A stretch of 64,000 nt of DNA from Fasciola hepatica (Eukaryota > Platyhelminthes > Trematoda > Plagiorchiida > Fasciolidae). Positions 36,433 to 47,919 of this stretch are shown piece by piece; positions within the stretch are counted from its first letter, which is position 1, and each line of letters starts with the position of its first letter. The DNA is taken from contig CANUEZ040000020.1 of the NCBI GenBank assembly GCA_948099385.1, positions 2,131,001 to 2,195,000 of the forward strand, given 5' to 3'. A program made the translations under genes and the position numbers. Under the pieces are notes generated by a model. That model saw only the letters and a program-made list of their open reading frames with translations. It was not told the origin of the DNA and ran no database searches.

Positions 36433-36707
36433 CTGTAACCGTTATCCAAATCAGTTGGATCTCGGAGACATTGAAAATCGCCACAAACATTCTCCTCTGC
36501 GCACCGGTCAGTTTCCAGTTCACAAGTCTCTCCGCGGAATGCTGGTGGACAGCTGCAGTTGAAAGAAGGTTTCTCCACACTGACTCCGTTTTCGTCCAAT
36601 TCCACCCGCATGACCGGAATGCATCGTCCGCCGTTTGCACACGGATTTCCTCCACCACAGCCAAAATCTTGGCTGATATCCACACAACCATCGAGGAAAA
36701 CATCATA
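36433..36707 (-). CDS. Type I membrane EGF/TSP1 protein, EGF exon
   Basis: The acceptor tract CTTTTTCTCTATTCTGTC runs on to ACCAG before TAT GAT, phase 0. The donor is TACAG/GTTAGA, leaving two bases (phase 2). It encodes about 91 residues. EGF 1 is complete: C-GGGNP-C-ANGGR-C, then C-S-C-PPAFRGET-C. The start of EGF 2 follows (C-AEENV-C-GDFQ-C) and is completed in the exon at 24163. The NCS in FNCSC is a possible N-glycosylation site. Splitting an EGF across a phase 2 intron is consistent with a true gene rather than a processed copy. The 11.8 kb intron downstream and 23 kb intron upstream are filled with transposable elements. Confidence 0.87.
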
Positions 36708-36709
36708 CT

Positions 36710-37505
36710 GGTTTCGTTTGACAGAATAGAGAAAAAGATACACCTACCATTTTTCAGTTCTATTTTGTCTTGTCAAGGGTGACATGTTATCCATGCATTG
36801 CACTTAAAAATCCTCGCCAAGATCAACCAAAGAGGCTATATTCACACACACACATACTGCACTGAAGCTAACAGTAAATCCTGATTGTGCTCCACTTGAA
36901 TTTAGCTACAAAGTACTTCTTGCTTAATGTATTTTCTGATGACGAAAAACTCTCCCGTGATAGTTCAAGGTAGTACTTTCAAACATATAAAGAAGGTACT
37001 TATGTTGATTGAAAATTGATACGAATAATCACGCACAGCTTTTGTCCAATCCGAATGACCTTTGGCCCTCACAACTCACTCATTTCCAATGTGATTTGTA
37101 CAGATTAGAGAATCAGTTACTGAAAAACAATTGTTTGTCTTCAAAAATATGTTCTGATGTCACAATGTGCATATTGCGGAATCTTACCAGATTGCTCTAG
37201 ATTTGTTAGCCCTTTTATTGCGTCCGTAAACATGATTACGACGGAAATCGTATACCCAGTGACGCAAAAATTTCACCGTACCGCGAAAAAGAACTGTCTT
37301 CTTAACTTTGATAACGTATTGAGCCGTGCGACCGATCAGCAACAGCACGATCATCAATCCCGTAACTGGTCTTATTAGTCGGCAATAAATACCACTCGTT
37401 TATTGTCAATTCGAAACAAGGAAATGTATAACGTGATTAGTGATAATGCTTTTTTCTAAGCTGAAATGAAAAGGACCGGGAGCATATAGTATGTAGGGTA
37501 GAATA
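36710..37505. other. Intron sequence, no gene recognised
   Basis: Contains a short (CA)n run near 36843. Frames at 37009-37378 have no motif. Confidence 0.45.
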
Positions 37506-37508
37506 CAC

Positions 37509-37677
37509 TCATCGATCCATTGAAAAGCTTGTAACACGAAGAAATTTCTTTTCCATATATCACTTCAAGCATCTACATATATAATACTGGGTAAAGGAGA
37601 ACATACGTGTAACTGTAGATAGCAGTGAGTGAGTAAGTGTGCAACAAATCAGTTAGTCTCACAATATGTTTCAACTT
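37509..37677 (-). repeat. Inverted partial copy of the PLE 5' region (left arm)
   Basis: The reverse complement aligns with 38051-38216 at high identity. Shared landmarks are AACACGAAGAAA, TTCCATATATCACTTCAAGC, ATCTACATATA, GGGTAAAGGAGAACATACGT, GTAGATAGCAGTGAGTGAGT and AAGTGTGCAACAAATC. A second piece, 37782-37825, pairs with about 38018-38050 after a gap of about 90 bases in this arm. Confidence 0.88.
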
Positions 37678-38050
37678 CATTCATTCTTCGTTCTTCATAA
37701 TAGAGGCAGAGGGTATCTCTCTCCCGTGTAAGCCTCCTCACCACAGCTCAGTGATGTAGACTCGTGTGTCTCCCACCACCTCTTGATGAACCTTGCCTGT
37801 TGTGTAAATGACAGTAAGTGTGATGACGTCGGAAGCCATAGCAATTCGACCATTGAAGCCGGAATTGTGTAAGCAACGTAACCTCGTGCAACAGTTGTTG
37901 TTGCCTTGGCCGTAACAAGTGATTCCCTTATGGTTCCCACGTTCAAATTCTCCCCAGCCCCATACCTCTTTTTTCACATCTGTCTTTTCACACCATGTGG
38001 TTAAGCATTTCACTCTAACTGTCGTTCACACAACAGACAAGGTTCATCAA

Positions 38051-38216
38051 GTTGAAGCATATAGTGAAACTACCCGATTTGTTGCACACTTACTCACTCA
38101 CTGCTATCTACAGCTACACGTATGTTCTCCTTTACCCAGTACTGTATATGTAGATGCTTGAAGTGATATATGGAAAAGAAGTTTCTTCGTGTTGCAAGCT
38201 TTTTCATGAATCGATG
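38051..38216 (+). repeat. PLE 5' region, right arm of inverted repeat
   Basis: This right arm runs straight into the first codons of the Penelope-like ORF (from about 38154). The pair 37509-37677 and 38051-38216 forms a head-to-head arrangement with a loop of about 370 bases. Known PLE insertions often have inverted partial copies or pseudo-LTRs, so this is probably an original integration structure. Confidence 0.85.
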
Positions 38217-39765
38217 GGCATATTCTATGATTTGAGACACTGCAAACAGCCGGTGTCGATAAAGGACCTCAATAAGTATTTGAAGTTTACCGCCAGGTTC
38301 GTTGAGATGAAAAAAACAGTCGGTTTCATTGAGGAATGTGTTCTCAACCATCGGTACCCTAAAACCTATTGGAAAGCACTGCGCAGGTGCCATGTGATAC
38401 CCAATGTCCGATCACTCAGACTTCATGCTCTCAATCAACTTGACGCTGCCATATCCAGTTTAAACGAAATGGAGCGGCTGGTGAATAGATACGAAACGAA
38501 TGTTGGAGAACTGCCTGAAGGTGATCTAAAAGAATTTCTGGATTTTGTGGATTCAGTTTGTTGAAAAGTTCGGGAAAATAAGCGAGGGAAGCTCTTCAGC
38601 AGCCTGGAAACAAGGGAACCACCGTCCAGGTTACCGGAAGATCTGGAAAGGCATGTCTACAATCAGCCTTCTGAGATGTTTAATAAATTACAAAAAGACA
38701 CTTTATCTATTGGACGTAAGTTTTTGTGCAACTCAACCACGTTATCATCAGGTGGGAATTGAAACTCAGTTTGGTAATTTATTGAGCCAATTGTATGACC
38801 TGGTACCAGCATCATCTGACTCAGTTGACGGCCTGAAAAAATCACTTGTTTATAAACTTCAAAAGCATCACTTTACTAGATCTCCGTTGGACGGAATATT
38901 ATCAAGCAACATCGAGAAACGATCCAATAACTATTGAGTGATCAAGATTTACTACTATCTAAACCGGATAAAAGTGCCGGATGGGTTGCACTGGGCCGAA
39001 GCGACTATGACAGAAGAATGATGATTATTTTATCTGATGATGGCAAGTTCATTTACCATCCAAGTGAGAAAGACGAAACACAAGAAGCCGAGACTGAGTT
39101 GACAGAGATCTTGAAGCAGCTTAAGTTACAAAAAGCTATTTCCAAAACGCTGTACGACAAGCTCGTGCCCTGCAGCTGGCAACCACCTAGAATTTATGGA
39201 GTACCAAAAGTACGCAAACCAAGTACACCCCTAAGACCGGTGATTGACATGAGCACCTCAGCCTATCACACCACAGATCAGTGGATTGCAGAAATTCTTG
39301 AACCTGTGCGCAAGTCACTAGCAAAATATAGTGTAAAAGATTCGTTCTTTTTTGTGGAGATGATAAAATATCATGATCTGTCTGAACAGGCTATGCTTCC
39401 CTATATGTGGAATCCCTATTCACAAACGTTCCGTTGATCGAGGATGTAGATTTCATCTGTCAACACTTGACCGATAATGACATCAAACTCGACATTCCTG
39501 TAGCCAAGCTAAAATAACTAATCCTTAGATGTACATGGGATGTACGATCTCTGTACAATGGAAAATACTACAGACAGAAGGACGAGGTAGCAATGGGATC
39601 ACCACTTGGGCCCCATCTGGCGGATATATTCTTAGCCAAACTCGAAAGTGGACCACTGTGCAGCACCATCGACAGTCTATATATGTATACCAGTTATATG
39701 GACGACACTTTCATAATATCATATAAAGCTGAGCATTGCCATAAATAAAGAAAACAGGCATAATA
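38154..39765 (+). mobile_element. Penelope-like element, N-terminal region and RT, frameshifted
   Basis: The plus strand encodes a PLE polyprotein in several frames. The N-terminal region (38154-38564) includes FIEECVLNHRYPKTYWKALR. A linker follows. RT starts at 38934: LLLSKPDKSAGWVALGRSDY, PRIYGVPKVRKPSTPLRPVI, WIAEILEPVRK. Later, in other frames, are EVAMGSPLGPHLADIFLAKL (39585-39645) and YMDDTFIIS (39697-39722), the RT catalytic box. The sequence stops soon after, so the thumb and GIY-YIG endonuclease are missing. At least three frameshifts occur. It differs from the 6 kb PLE and represents another lineage. It cannot be active. Confidence 0.88.
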
Positions 39766-39769
39766 AACT

Positions 39770-41160
39770 CATTTTAAATAATCAAATTATGCTCCTTGCA
39801 CAGTGCCTTGGTATCATTCTTGGAATGACAGATACAAGCCATTGAACAATTATTTTGTACCCTTATTTTGTGGGGCCTCACCAAAATCTACAGGAAGTTT
39901 AAAAATTTTCTGTCACGTAAACTACAAAACGCGATTTTTAGCAATCAGATGCTCAGTCACAAAATATTAGTTGAAATTCGAATTTACATCATTTTTCCTG
40001 CGCGTCAGCGTCCGTTTTTCTTTGCCAACATCTGAACGACTCGGCCACCATAATGCAGTTTCGTCTGTTTTGTCTACTTCGTCTACCTGGAACATGATGT
40101 CCGACTGACAGGCGTACGCCAGCTGACCCATTGGGCTATCGATCGTCGTACGATCCACTATAACATTTTACGATTGAGATGGGGAAATGCCAATAGGTTT
40201 GCGAAATTACGACGTAGATTTGGAAACCTCTAAGTGTAATTTGAGTACCAAATGCAATGGACGGTTGTTGCATCAGTATGGAAATCTGCCGCGGGCCTCA
40301 GCTCTGGTAGCGACGAGACTAGGTTCACATGCATGGATATAACGGAGCGTTGTGCGGATGACTTGCACGCAGGAGGCCACCGACACGAAAGGGGTGACGG
40401 TGGCTGATGCAAACATTCCGAAAAAGAAAATGTCCTATCTTGGGGTTACGTTCGTAAAAAGTCACTGGGATGCTCTGGGAGTTAACCTCGGGTGGGCCTT
40501 ACTCAGCATGAACAATTAAAGAAGACAGAATTTTCCGTTTGAAATATCAAGCCCCCCTGCGCCGATCGAAAGCAATAACTTAGGTCGTGTCTAACATGTA
40601 ACATATTTGTGAGCACTTCCATAAATCCAGCTGTCGTGATTTTTCCGCGACCAACTCTCTCACTGCAACCAAACTGGTGGTGCCCAGTACCTGCGTCTGT
40701 CCCAAAATGCAAATGCGCAATGATAGTCGATAATCACCGCCACCACAGCGCATATTTTGGATGGATGCATCAGTAGCGAAATTGACCTCATCCACCCCCT
40801 ACGTCCATTGGTGCTACAGCACCAGGATTCTGAACAGACGAAACGGGCGTGTGTGAACAGTCAGTTTAGTTCAGACAACCATCAACCATGCACCAGGTAC
40901 GGTGGTTTTGATTGCTATCTCCTAGCGGCAACCTCAGAAGGAAGTAATGAAGGGGAAAAGAGCATGAGAGAAGCAGGAGGAGAACTACATTATTGGAACT
41001 AAGTTGAGTGAAGAAAGTTTGTGAATGCAAGAGCACGACTGATCGCAGCTTCTAGCCATATCCCCCAACGCGTCTAATCATCGACTGGGAGGGTCTCTTC
41101 GACCACGTCCACAGTGTGATAAGCCACACTTCTCGTGCACTTGACAACTGATAAAATGCC
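39770..41160. other. No gene recognised; unknown repeat fragments
   Basis: The minus-strand stretch 40712-40503 shares a short motif with 13330-13260. Other frames (40230-40412, 40580-40795 minus; 40757-41002 plus) have no domain I recognise. Confidence 0.4.
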
Positions 41161-41164
41161 ATAG

Positions 41165-41375
41165 TACGCAATCCTGAGTGGTTAGGTGTACGACTCACAA
41201 CCGTTAAACCCGGGTTCGAGTCTCCGGGGCTGGCTCAGTGAATGTGCACTGCTGATGATTCAGAACAAGGATGAAACAGTCGTACAGTGCTCTCATGGTT
41301 TTCTGTTGTGACATGAGCGTTCACACAACATGATGAACCAGATAATGTAAAAAACTAATCTCCTGCTACCTATAT
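41165..41375 (+). mobile_element. tRNA-derived SINE carrying hammerhead ribozyme, copy C
   Basis: The head has TGAGTGGTTAGGTGTACGAC (A-box region) and CGGGTTCGAGTCTCC (B box, 41211-41225). The hammerhead module at 41246-41290 follows, then an unrelated body ending in AAAAACTAATCTCCTGCTAC. This architecture, an RNA polymerase III type head followed by a ribozyme, is that known from the schistosome Sm-alpha family. It is the best preserved of three copies in the window. Confidence 0.85.
41246..41290 (+). ncRNA. Type I hammerhead ribozyme, core intact
   Basis: Stem I pairs GCACTG (41246-41251) with CAGTGC (41285-41290) without mismatch. The core box CTGATGA is at 41252-41258. Stem II is weak: T.TC with GA.T after a U-U first pair, and a loop around AGAACAA. 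The second box GAAA is at 41273-41276. Stem III is a minimal two-pair AC/GT with an AGTC loop (41276-41283). The cleavage triplet is GTA (41282-41284). All conserved catalytic bases are in place. The weak stem II may lower activity. Confidence 0.78.
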
Positions 41376-42059
41376 AGCAACATAATTTATTGCTTCGGGC
41401 TGGAGCAAGCCCTTGGTTTCCCGAAGGGGGAAACTCAGACTTCTCCTATTGTTCACGCCGATTAAGGGCCACCCGAGGCTGAAAGTCTGAGAGAAGTTCA
41501 CTTCAAAATTTGAGTGACTTCATAGAAAGATGATATGTCGTGTGTCTCATGTTTAACCCACTATCATGATGAAATGGCACCTTGGCGTGGTACCCCCAAA
41601 GTTTTACGCAGGATGGCTTCCTTAAGCAGCAGATGCAATCATGCATCAGGCAGGGGCAAGACGAAGTTCAGCCTATCAACTAGTTGTTGGCATACGACTG
41701 GTTCTAACCAAAATGCCCCTGGAAAGGACACTCCAGCAAACAAACACTGGGAGAAGCAGATTTTGAATCTAAAAACCTACACTGGATGGGCGTAGGAGTG
41801 GATTAACTCGGAATCATCTCGACGGTAGGAGAATTTATCGTACTTCATTGGGCAGCTATCATCCTTCTAAGCTGAGCAGTCCCTAGCCTAAACGATGGTG
41901 CCCCGTCCAAGTTCCACTTTCTCCAATTGGTGCATGAGGTTACAGATCGAACCCGAAAGGCGGGTCGATAACAGAGCACAAACAAACACTAATTGAGATA
42001 GGAACAGCAACCGTCTCAAGTGAGAGACCAGAAGAAGTTCATTTACGAGTGCTTCGGTT
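41376..42059. other. Probable 5' leader of the following LINE
   Basis: No gene. The sequence before 42060 includes TGGTGCCCCGTCC and other leader-like sequence, but no second copy in the window lets me set the true start. Confidence 0.35.
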
Positions 42060-45000
42060 ACGTTACCTAGCTGGGTTAACAATACACTGTCTTGTGGGTC
42101 CGACTATTAAGTCAAAGGTTCCGGTTAGGTTTCCCAAAGAAAAAACCCTCCAACAGTATGGGCAGCCTCGAAATATGGTATGCCCAGAAATCTCGTGCAG
42201 TCCCTCGGGAAACATTTCTCATCTCTCTGCTCTTCATCCTTCACACCACAATTTTTACTGGATAGAAGTCACAATGAATCGTGACCGAGGACTCGGTAAG
42301 GATAATAACTTGGAGATAGGAAAAAATGGAGGATTGGTTCTGAGACTTAAGCATTCCTCTCACCTAGCTGCTCTCAACGTCCGCATACTTTACCAAACGG
42401 GGCGACAGACTGCCTTAGCTAGGACTCTTGAAACCTTTAGAATAGATGTGTGTTGTGTCTCCGAAACATGCACACAAGACCGAAATTCAGTGGTACCCCT
42501 TCACCCCCAGACACGAATTCGGCTTCTCGTTTCACTCTTCGAGTGTCGCGCAATTCGGTGTCCAGTGTTCGTGGTCAGGCTGACGTTGGCATTGCCCTGA
42601 GCATGAAAGCTGAGTGTGCACTGCTCAACTGGATCCCATCCAGCACTCACCTGTGTGCATTTCGGTTGGATGGTTCTGTGCATATCAAAAGTAATAGGTT
42701 GAAGCGTCGATGCCTGTTTTTCGTTTCCGTATATGCCCCAACTGACTGCAGCTATCCTGAGTCTAAAGACGAATTCAACCGTAAGTTGTCTCAACTGCTC
42801 CGCAGCGTTAGTTCTGCAAACATAACCATTGCTGCTGGTGGTTTCAGTGCTCAAACTGGAAGCCTATACGAGACGGAGCAGCACATAGGAGGCCAATTTG
42901 GCGTTCCAGCCGATGGGATTGATAACGGTGAACGATTCATCCAACTATGTTCCTATCGTAGACTACATACGAGGACAAACCTGTCGCACAAAAAGCGGCA
43001 CGGACTAACCTTGCGTCCTTCTACATCTTCACAGCAGTGGGCCAAGATCGAGCACATTAGTACTGGTTATCATTGGTATGGGTCAAGTCAAGTCTATCGG
43101 TCACTTTCGTCTACAACTGTGAACATTAGTCGTGCTCTTTTCCGTGCGCGTTTCAGCCTACGTCTCGTCGGTGGTCGAAACAACGCCAAAGCCAACTGTC
43201 ACCCACAGCTGCCACCGGATGATAATAACCGACCTATTTTCCAAACAGAATTATCCGCTAGGTTATCGATGCAGTCAAATGCCCAGGATTCGTAAGAGCA
43301 ATGGACGGAGGTCACTCAGGCTCTTTTGGAGCCTCTTGATGCTGCAGTAGGTCCAGCAAGCAGGCACACACAGAAACGATGGGTATCTTCGTCTTCAGTC
43401 GCACTGTTAGATGCTTGCCGCACGATTCCTCCGGATTTCAGATATTATGATACACACAGACGCGTTAAACACCAACTGATTCGTAGCCTGAGAAACGACA
43501 TTGAGCAGTAGTGGATTGCGAAGTGTAAGGAGTTGAAAAAAGCTGCGGCAATTGGCAATAGCCGCAACCATTTCCGTCTAATTAGAAATACCGACCCACG
43601 AAAGCCGGACGTTAGCGGACTGATGAAGGAGGCTCAGCAGGGTCCTCGTGTTTGGAGTGGTTCAAGAAGCAGTATATATGGCCTTTATCTACAACAGGTT
43701 TGCTAAGTAGCAAGATGATTGTAGGTTTAATTTTAGATACCAGTTCCCTTTCAGAATCAGAGGTTATCCGAGAGATAATGGACCCTAGAAGATATAAGGC
43801 CGCTGGATTATATAGGTTGCCTCCGTTTATTGTCGAAGACGGTGGCTCAGCGTTGTCACTGAAGTTGACACAACTCCTTTGTTTCATTTTGGGGAGCTAA
43901 CAAGTTCCATGGAAATAGTGTTAATCGGTGATGGTAACAATCTACAGGATAGGCTATAGGTCCTCTTGTGAAAACCACAAAGGTATAAATCTGATTAGTG
44001 TCGCATCTAAAATGCTCGCGAACAGTTCTTGCGAGAGAATCGAGTTAGGTTTAGACCTAATCGGCGTAGTATGGATCACATCTTAACTCTTCATCAGATT
44101 TTCTTAGGTTCACTATCCCCGTTTTCCTTGATCTCAAAGCGGCCTTCGACTCATTCGACTGAACAGTTCTCTGACATTGCCTCTTGTTGAAGAGTAGATC
44201 GAAGAAATTCATTTCCATCAAAAATTCCCTGTACATAAATTGCCCAGGCTGAGTTTTGGCTTAAGGTGCTCATTCACCCGAGTTCACCACGAAACGTGGC
44301 ATACATCAGAGTTGCCCCTTTTTCCTATTCTTTTTAACTTTGTGACTGATATAGTACTACGGACTGCGCTTCTGTCAGGTGAGAATAGTGGTACGGGAAT
44401 TTTTCCGAGTGGAAAAGTACCACACATTTAATTTACGACGACGTAGTTTCTCTTTGTGAAGATCCAGGTAGGTTGCAAGCATTTATAAGCAGCTCGAATA
44501 ACTGCGTAGCAACGTTTGCTATTCTTCTCTCACCTTCAAAGTGCAAAATGCTGTTGCAGTGTTGGATTGGTCCAACCTCATACCTTTCAGTATCTGGGGT
44601 GGCTGTGGGCCTGGCAGATATGTTCTGTTATTTAGGCAGCTGCATTTCATCCGTAGGACGAATATCGGATGATGTGTTCTCGCGCATGCAGAAGGCTCGG
44701 TTGATATTTGTCAATCTGAGTCATCTGTGGCGTAGACGTGAAATGCATTCATCTATCATGGGTCGAGTGTACTCTGCAGCAGTCAGGCCTGTACTTCTGT
44801 ATGGCTCGGAAATATGATCAGTGCCGGTGGAAGATACCCGAAGGTTGTCGGTATTCAAACACGGATGTCTTCTTAGCATTGCTTGAATCTGGTAGGCACA
44901 CCATATAAGTAACGCTGAGGTTCGGTGGAGAGTCTTAGGTTCACGAACCAAATCACTAGATGAAGCACTAAATGCCACCCGGCTAAGATGGTTAGGACAT

Positions 45001-45205
45001 GTGTTGCGTATGTCCGCTGGGACGGGTAACGGCTGGAAGATGAGTAAGGATGGCCAGTCTATGACATGGGAGAAAAGTATGAAAAATCTATCCAGTGGAC
45101 TTGGCCATGTAGGGCTTGTTAGACTTCTTGGTTGGGACCCAATAGACCCTCCCACTCAGTGGTTATTTACGTTAGAGGGAATGGCTAGGTGTTGAGATCA
45201 GTGGT
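42060..45205 (+). mobile_element. RTE-type LINE, near full-length degenerate copy 4
   Basis: On the plus strand from 5' to 3': a leader-encoded peptide and endonuclease start at 42100-42600 (LAALNVRILYQTGRQTALAR, CVSETCTQD). The endonuclease follows at 42600-42900 (VYAPTDCS, AAGGFSAQTGSLY; the usual GDFNAQ has lost its Asp). The linker is at 43326-43560 (KRWVSSSSVALLDACRTIPP). The RT is badly broken at 43730-44480 (MDPRRYKAAGLYRLPPFIVE, VFLDLKAAFDS, LFNFVTDI) with a damaged YADD. The C-terminal region is at 44480-45200 (LLSPSKCKMLLQ, FCYLGSCISSVGRISDDVFS, VRPVLLYGSEI, LRWLGHVLRMS, GLGHVGLVRLLGWDP). Stops and shifts preclude activity. Confidence 0.88.
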
Positions 45206-46350
45206 ACTCTTGCATTCACAAACCTTTTTGTCTACTTGATATTATTATTTGTAGTTCTCGTATTACTCTTTCCATATTTTCTTCCTTTTACATTATTTCT
45301 TATTGGGATTACCACGAAAAGATAGCTACCAAAGCCACCGCGCACAGTGCATTGTTAATGGTTGGTACAGCTCGGCTGAACTGATGTGTCCCTCACAGGA
45401 TGTAAACGTGGCGTATAAAATGTACTGGTTGTGATGAAATGGAGCGAACAGGCCTTGATTGGAAACTGAATGGTTGAATGAGCACTGTCATGTGTGAACG
45501 CATGTGTACCCAAACTAGTAGCACCAGTGAAAATCACCGGGGCTGACTATCGATTGACACGGGACCGTTGATTGCAGTTGTCCGTAGGGACGGAGAAAAT
45601 TAGCAGACCAACCCATCGACATTCCTTCTGTTCTCGATCTTTCACTCAGTCGGTGTTTTCAACCGATTCCTCTCTGGTTCGCTGCTTCTGTGATCTTGAA
45701 ACCTTTGGGGGCAAGTAAACTGCGTTTCCATATTTAACGCAGCTGAACACGTTGTCAGTAGCTGGTCTCAAACGCCCGCCGTCCCATGAATTTAACGTTT
45801 CACGCTTACAACCTGTAGTTGAAGTGATTTCTAGAGTCGTCCAAGGGACGAACTGTAGATCTCAGCCAGCAGTCAATCATGGGCTGTTCTGCGCTTGTCA
45901 ACGACAATTCTGTGCACACGATGATGTGAAACACGAATTTGTCTTGGTTGTTTCGGAAAGTGTGTTCCGCTGGTGATTTCAACTACTCATCTCAACGTCT
46001 GAATGAGAGGGATGCGTGAATATGATCCCAGAAATGTACCAAAAAATCTCACTGAAACTACATAACCACTTGTGTCGTCTTTCCGCACCTTTTAGACACT
46101 GACTCAGACAGACTTCTCTGCCATTCACTGCTGGTGTAGATAGACCTATGACCATCATTCTCTAGCCTTCATATACTCCGCTTTTGGCCATCCTCTTATG
46201 CGTGCACCATTCTCTTAAGTCTTGCTGTTAGAAAATCACCAGTGAAAAATTACTAATAGTTGCTGTCGGTTGATGATCGACTATCCATTTTTCTCGCATA
46301 ACCATCTGTTGTTTCCGTGATTAATGAGAATACCTAGCACGTATGGAATC
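45206..46350. other. No gene recognised
   Basis: Begins with AT-rich LINE 3' tail sequence. Frames at 45355-45537 (minus) and 45752-45976 (plus) have no recognisable motif. Confidence 0.45.
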
Positions 46351-46356
46351 CACACC

Positions 46357-47916
46357 CCGTGTTGTCCCGACAATAAGACCCACACAATAGTGATTTTTTT
46401 CGTAAGCTTTGTCCTGAAAATTAGCCCTAGTTAAAACCGTCAGCTACTGAATGGTTCGATTAGGCGAAAGCACGTTGATGAGTAATGTGAGGTCATACCG
46501 GTCAAAAAAGTTCGACTGTGGATCAGTAGCAGTTTGCTTCGCCAAAAGAAGATGAGGGCCAGAAGATCTTTCCCTTGATTGCAAGAAAGGAATTGTCGAA
46601 AACTCCCGCAGCCAAGAGAAAAAACTTGATCTCCAAGAGGTCGAAAAATGAGAGCCTCAGTCAACAGGTGGAAGAAGAAAGGCAAGTGTAGATCAATTCG
46701 GCAACTATTATTTTCTGAACCAGAAGATATAGGTGAATAGATTGCTGATAAAAAACAACAGAGAATTTTGGTTGTGCGCAGGGCTGATGTTCAAGCTTTA
46801 TCTGTTTGACTGGCTCCGCATTTCGAAACATCTCCAAAGAGTATTCAGAGCATCACAACACTGACTAGATGGCTTCCTTCAGCGATATAAAATCTCTCTA
46901 AGATGATAAACAATGCTGTTCGGGCTCTGGAATACTGAAGTTATTCAACATGCACGTGTGTGCATGCAATTTGTTTATGGAATAGACTTTTCCCAATACA
47001 AGCTCTCCAACATCATTGCTATGGACAGAACTGCACTGTTTATGTGCCTCGGATCATAAACGGCAATTGATCAGACCATTGTGTCCTCAATCTAAACGTC
47101 GTCCACTGGTTACGAAAGCACTCGAGTTACCTGTATTTTGGCAGTTTTTCTGAACCGAAGGAAAGCCCTGCCTCTAAGGACATAGATGATAAGATTGGAT
47201 GTGCTTCACGATATCACGTTCTTGCAACCGAAATAGCCTGGTGAGTACAAGCAGTTATTAGAAAGTGAATCGATCAAGTGCAGCCTATTGTTTTGTGAGG
47301 TGATCAATGAGGTCAGTTAGACTGGAATTCACCCAGCCCTCACCCCATCAAAGACATGAATAACTTCAGTGCAACGAGAAGAGTAGACCAAATACTGGTT
47401 CCCCAGGAATTACTTCATATCTACAGATGCTTGATAGTCCCATAAACGATCATTTGAGGACCATTTTCGCACAGAAATGAACGACAATATTGGAGCGGAA
47501 TGGAGAGAAATAAGAGTCGAAACTTTATGAAGCCTAGTTTGGAGGAGGCCATGAATTGGACGGAGAACTCATGGGATAAAATCACTGACAGTTGTGTTAC
47601 CAATGCACTACCAGCAGGTTAAATGAACAATGAGTGCTCTATTAGGGAAGGTTTTGTTGCTGGAAACGAGAGACTGACTAACGGTTCTACAGGAAATGCA
47701 GAGGCAATAAATTCAGGACCGAATGCAGGACTTGGAGATGTATGACAATATTCCAGATGAAGATGGAACGACTGTACGTGAATAAAAGTAGCACGTTTAC
47801 ATGTATAAATGAAGGTCTTTAAGTGTGAAAAATATTGCATCCCTCGAAAACTAACCCTATTGCTACTCTTGAAGTAACAAAATATAAGACCGGGTCTTAT
47901 TTTCGGGGATACACGG
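46357..47916 (+). mobile_element. pogo/Tigger-like DNA transposon with terminal repeats
   Basis: The imperfect 24-base terminal inverted repeats are CCGTGT...CAATAAGACC at 46357-46380 and its counterpart at 47893-47916, 20 of 24 matching. Inside, plus-strand fragments match a pogo/Tigger transposase. They are a CENP-B-like DNA-binding end near 46850-46900 (RWLPS..RYKISL in broken frames) and IIAMDRTALFMCLGS near 47017-47060, where the usual MDET has become MDRT. The C-terminal block at 47520-47620 reads KPSLEEAMNWTENSWDKITD. The second acidic region is not recognisable. It is dead. A pogo transposase moves DNA by cut and paste into TA sites. Confidence 0.78.
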
Positions 47917-47919
47917 TAT

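Noticed and set aside
36471..36782. A 103-codon plus ORF and a 92-codon minus ORF over the EGF exon
   Set aside because: They are shadows in other frames of the exon 36433-36707, whose EGF cysteine pattern and splice sites fix the true frame.
42501..42854. A minus ORF of 117 codons in the LINE at 42 kb, and 9016-9198 plus
   Set aside because: These are antisense shadows of the LINE endonuclease. They resemble each other only because the two LINE copies are near-identical.
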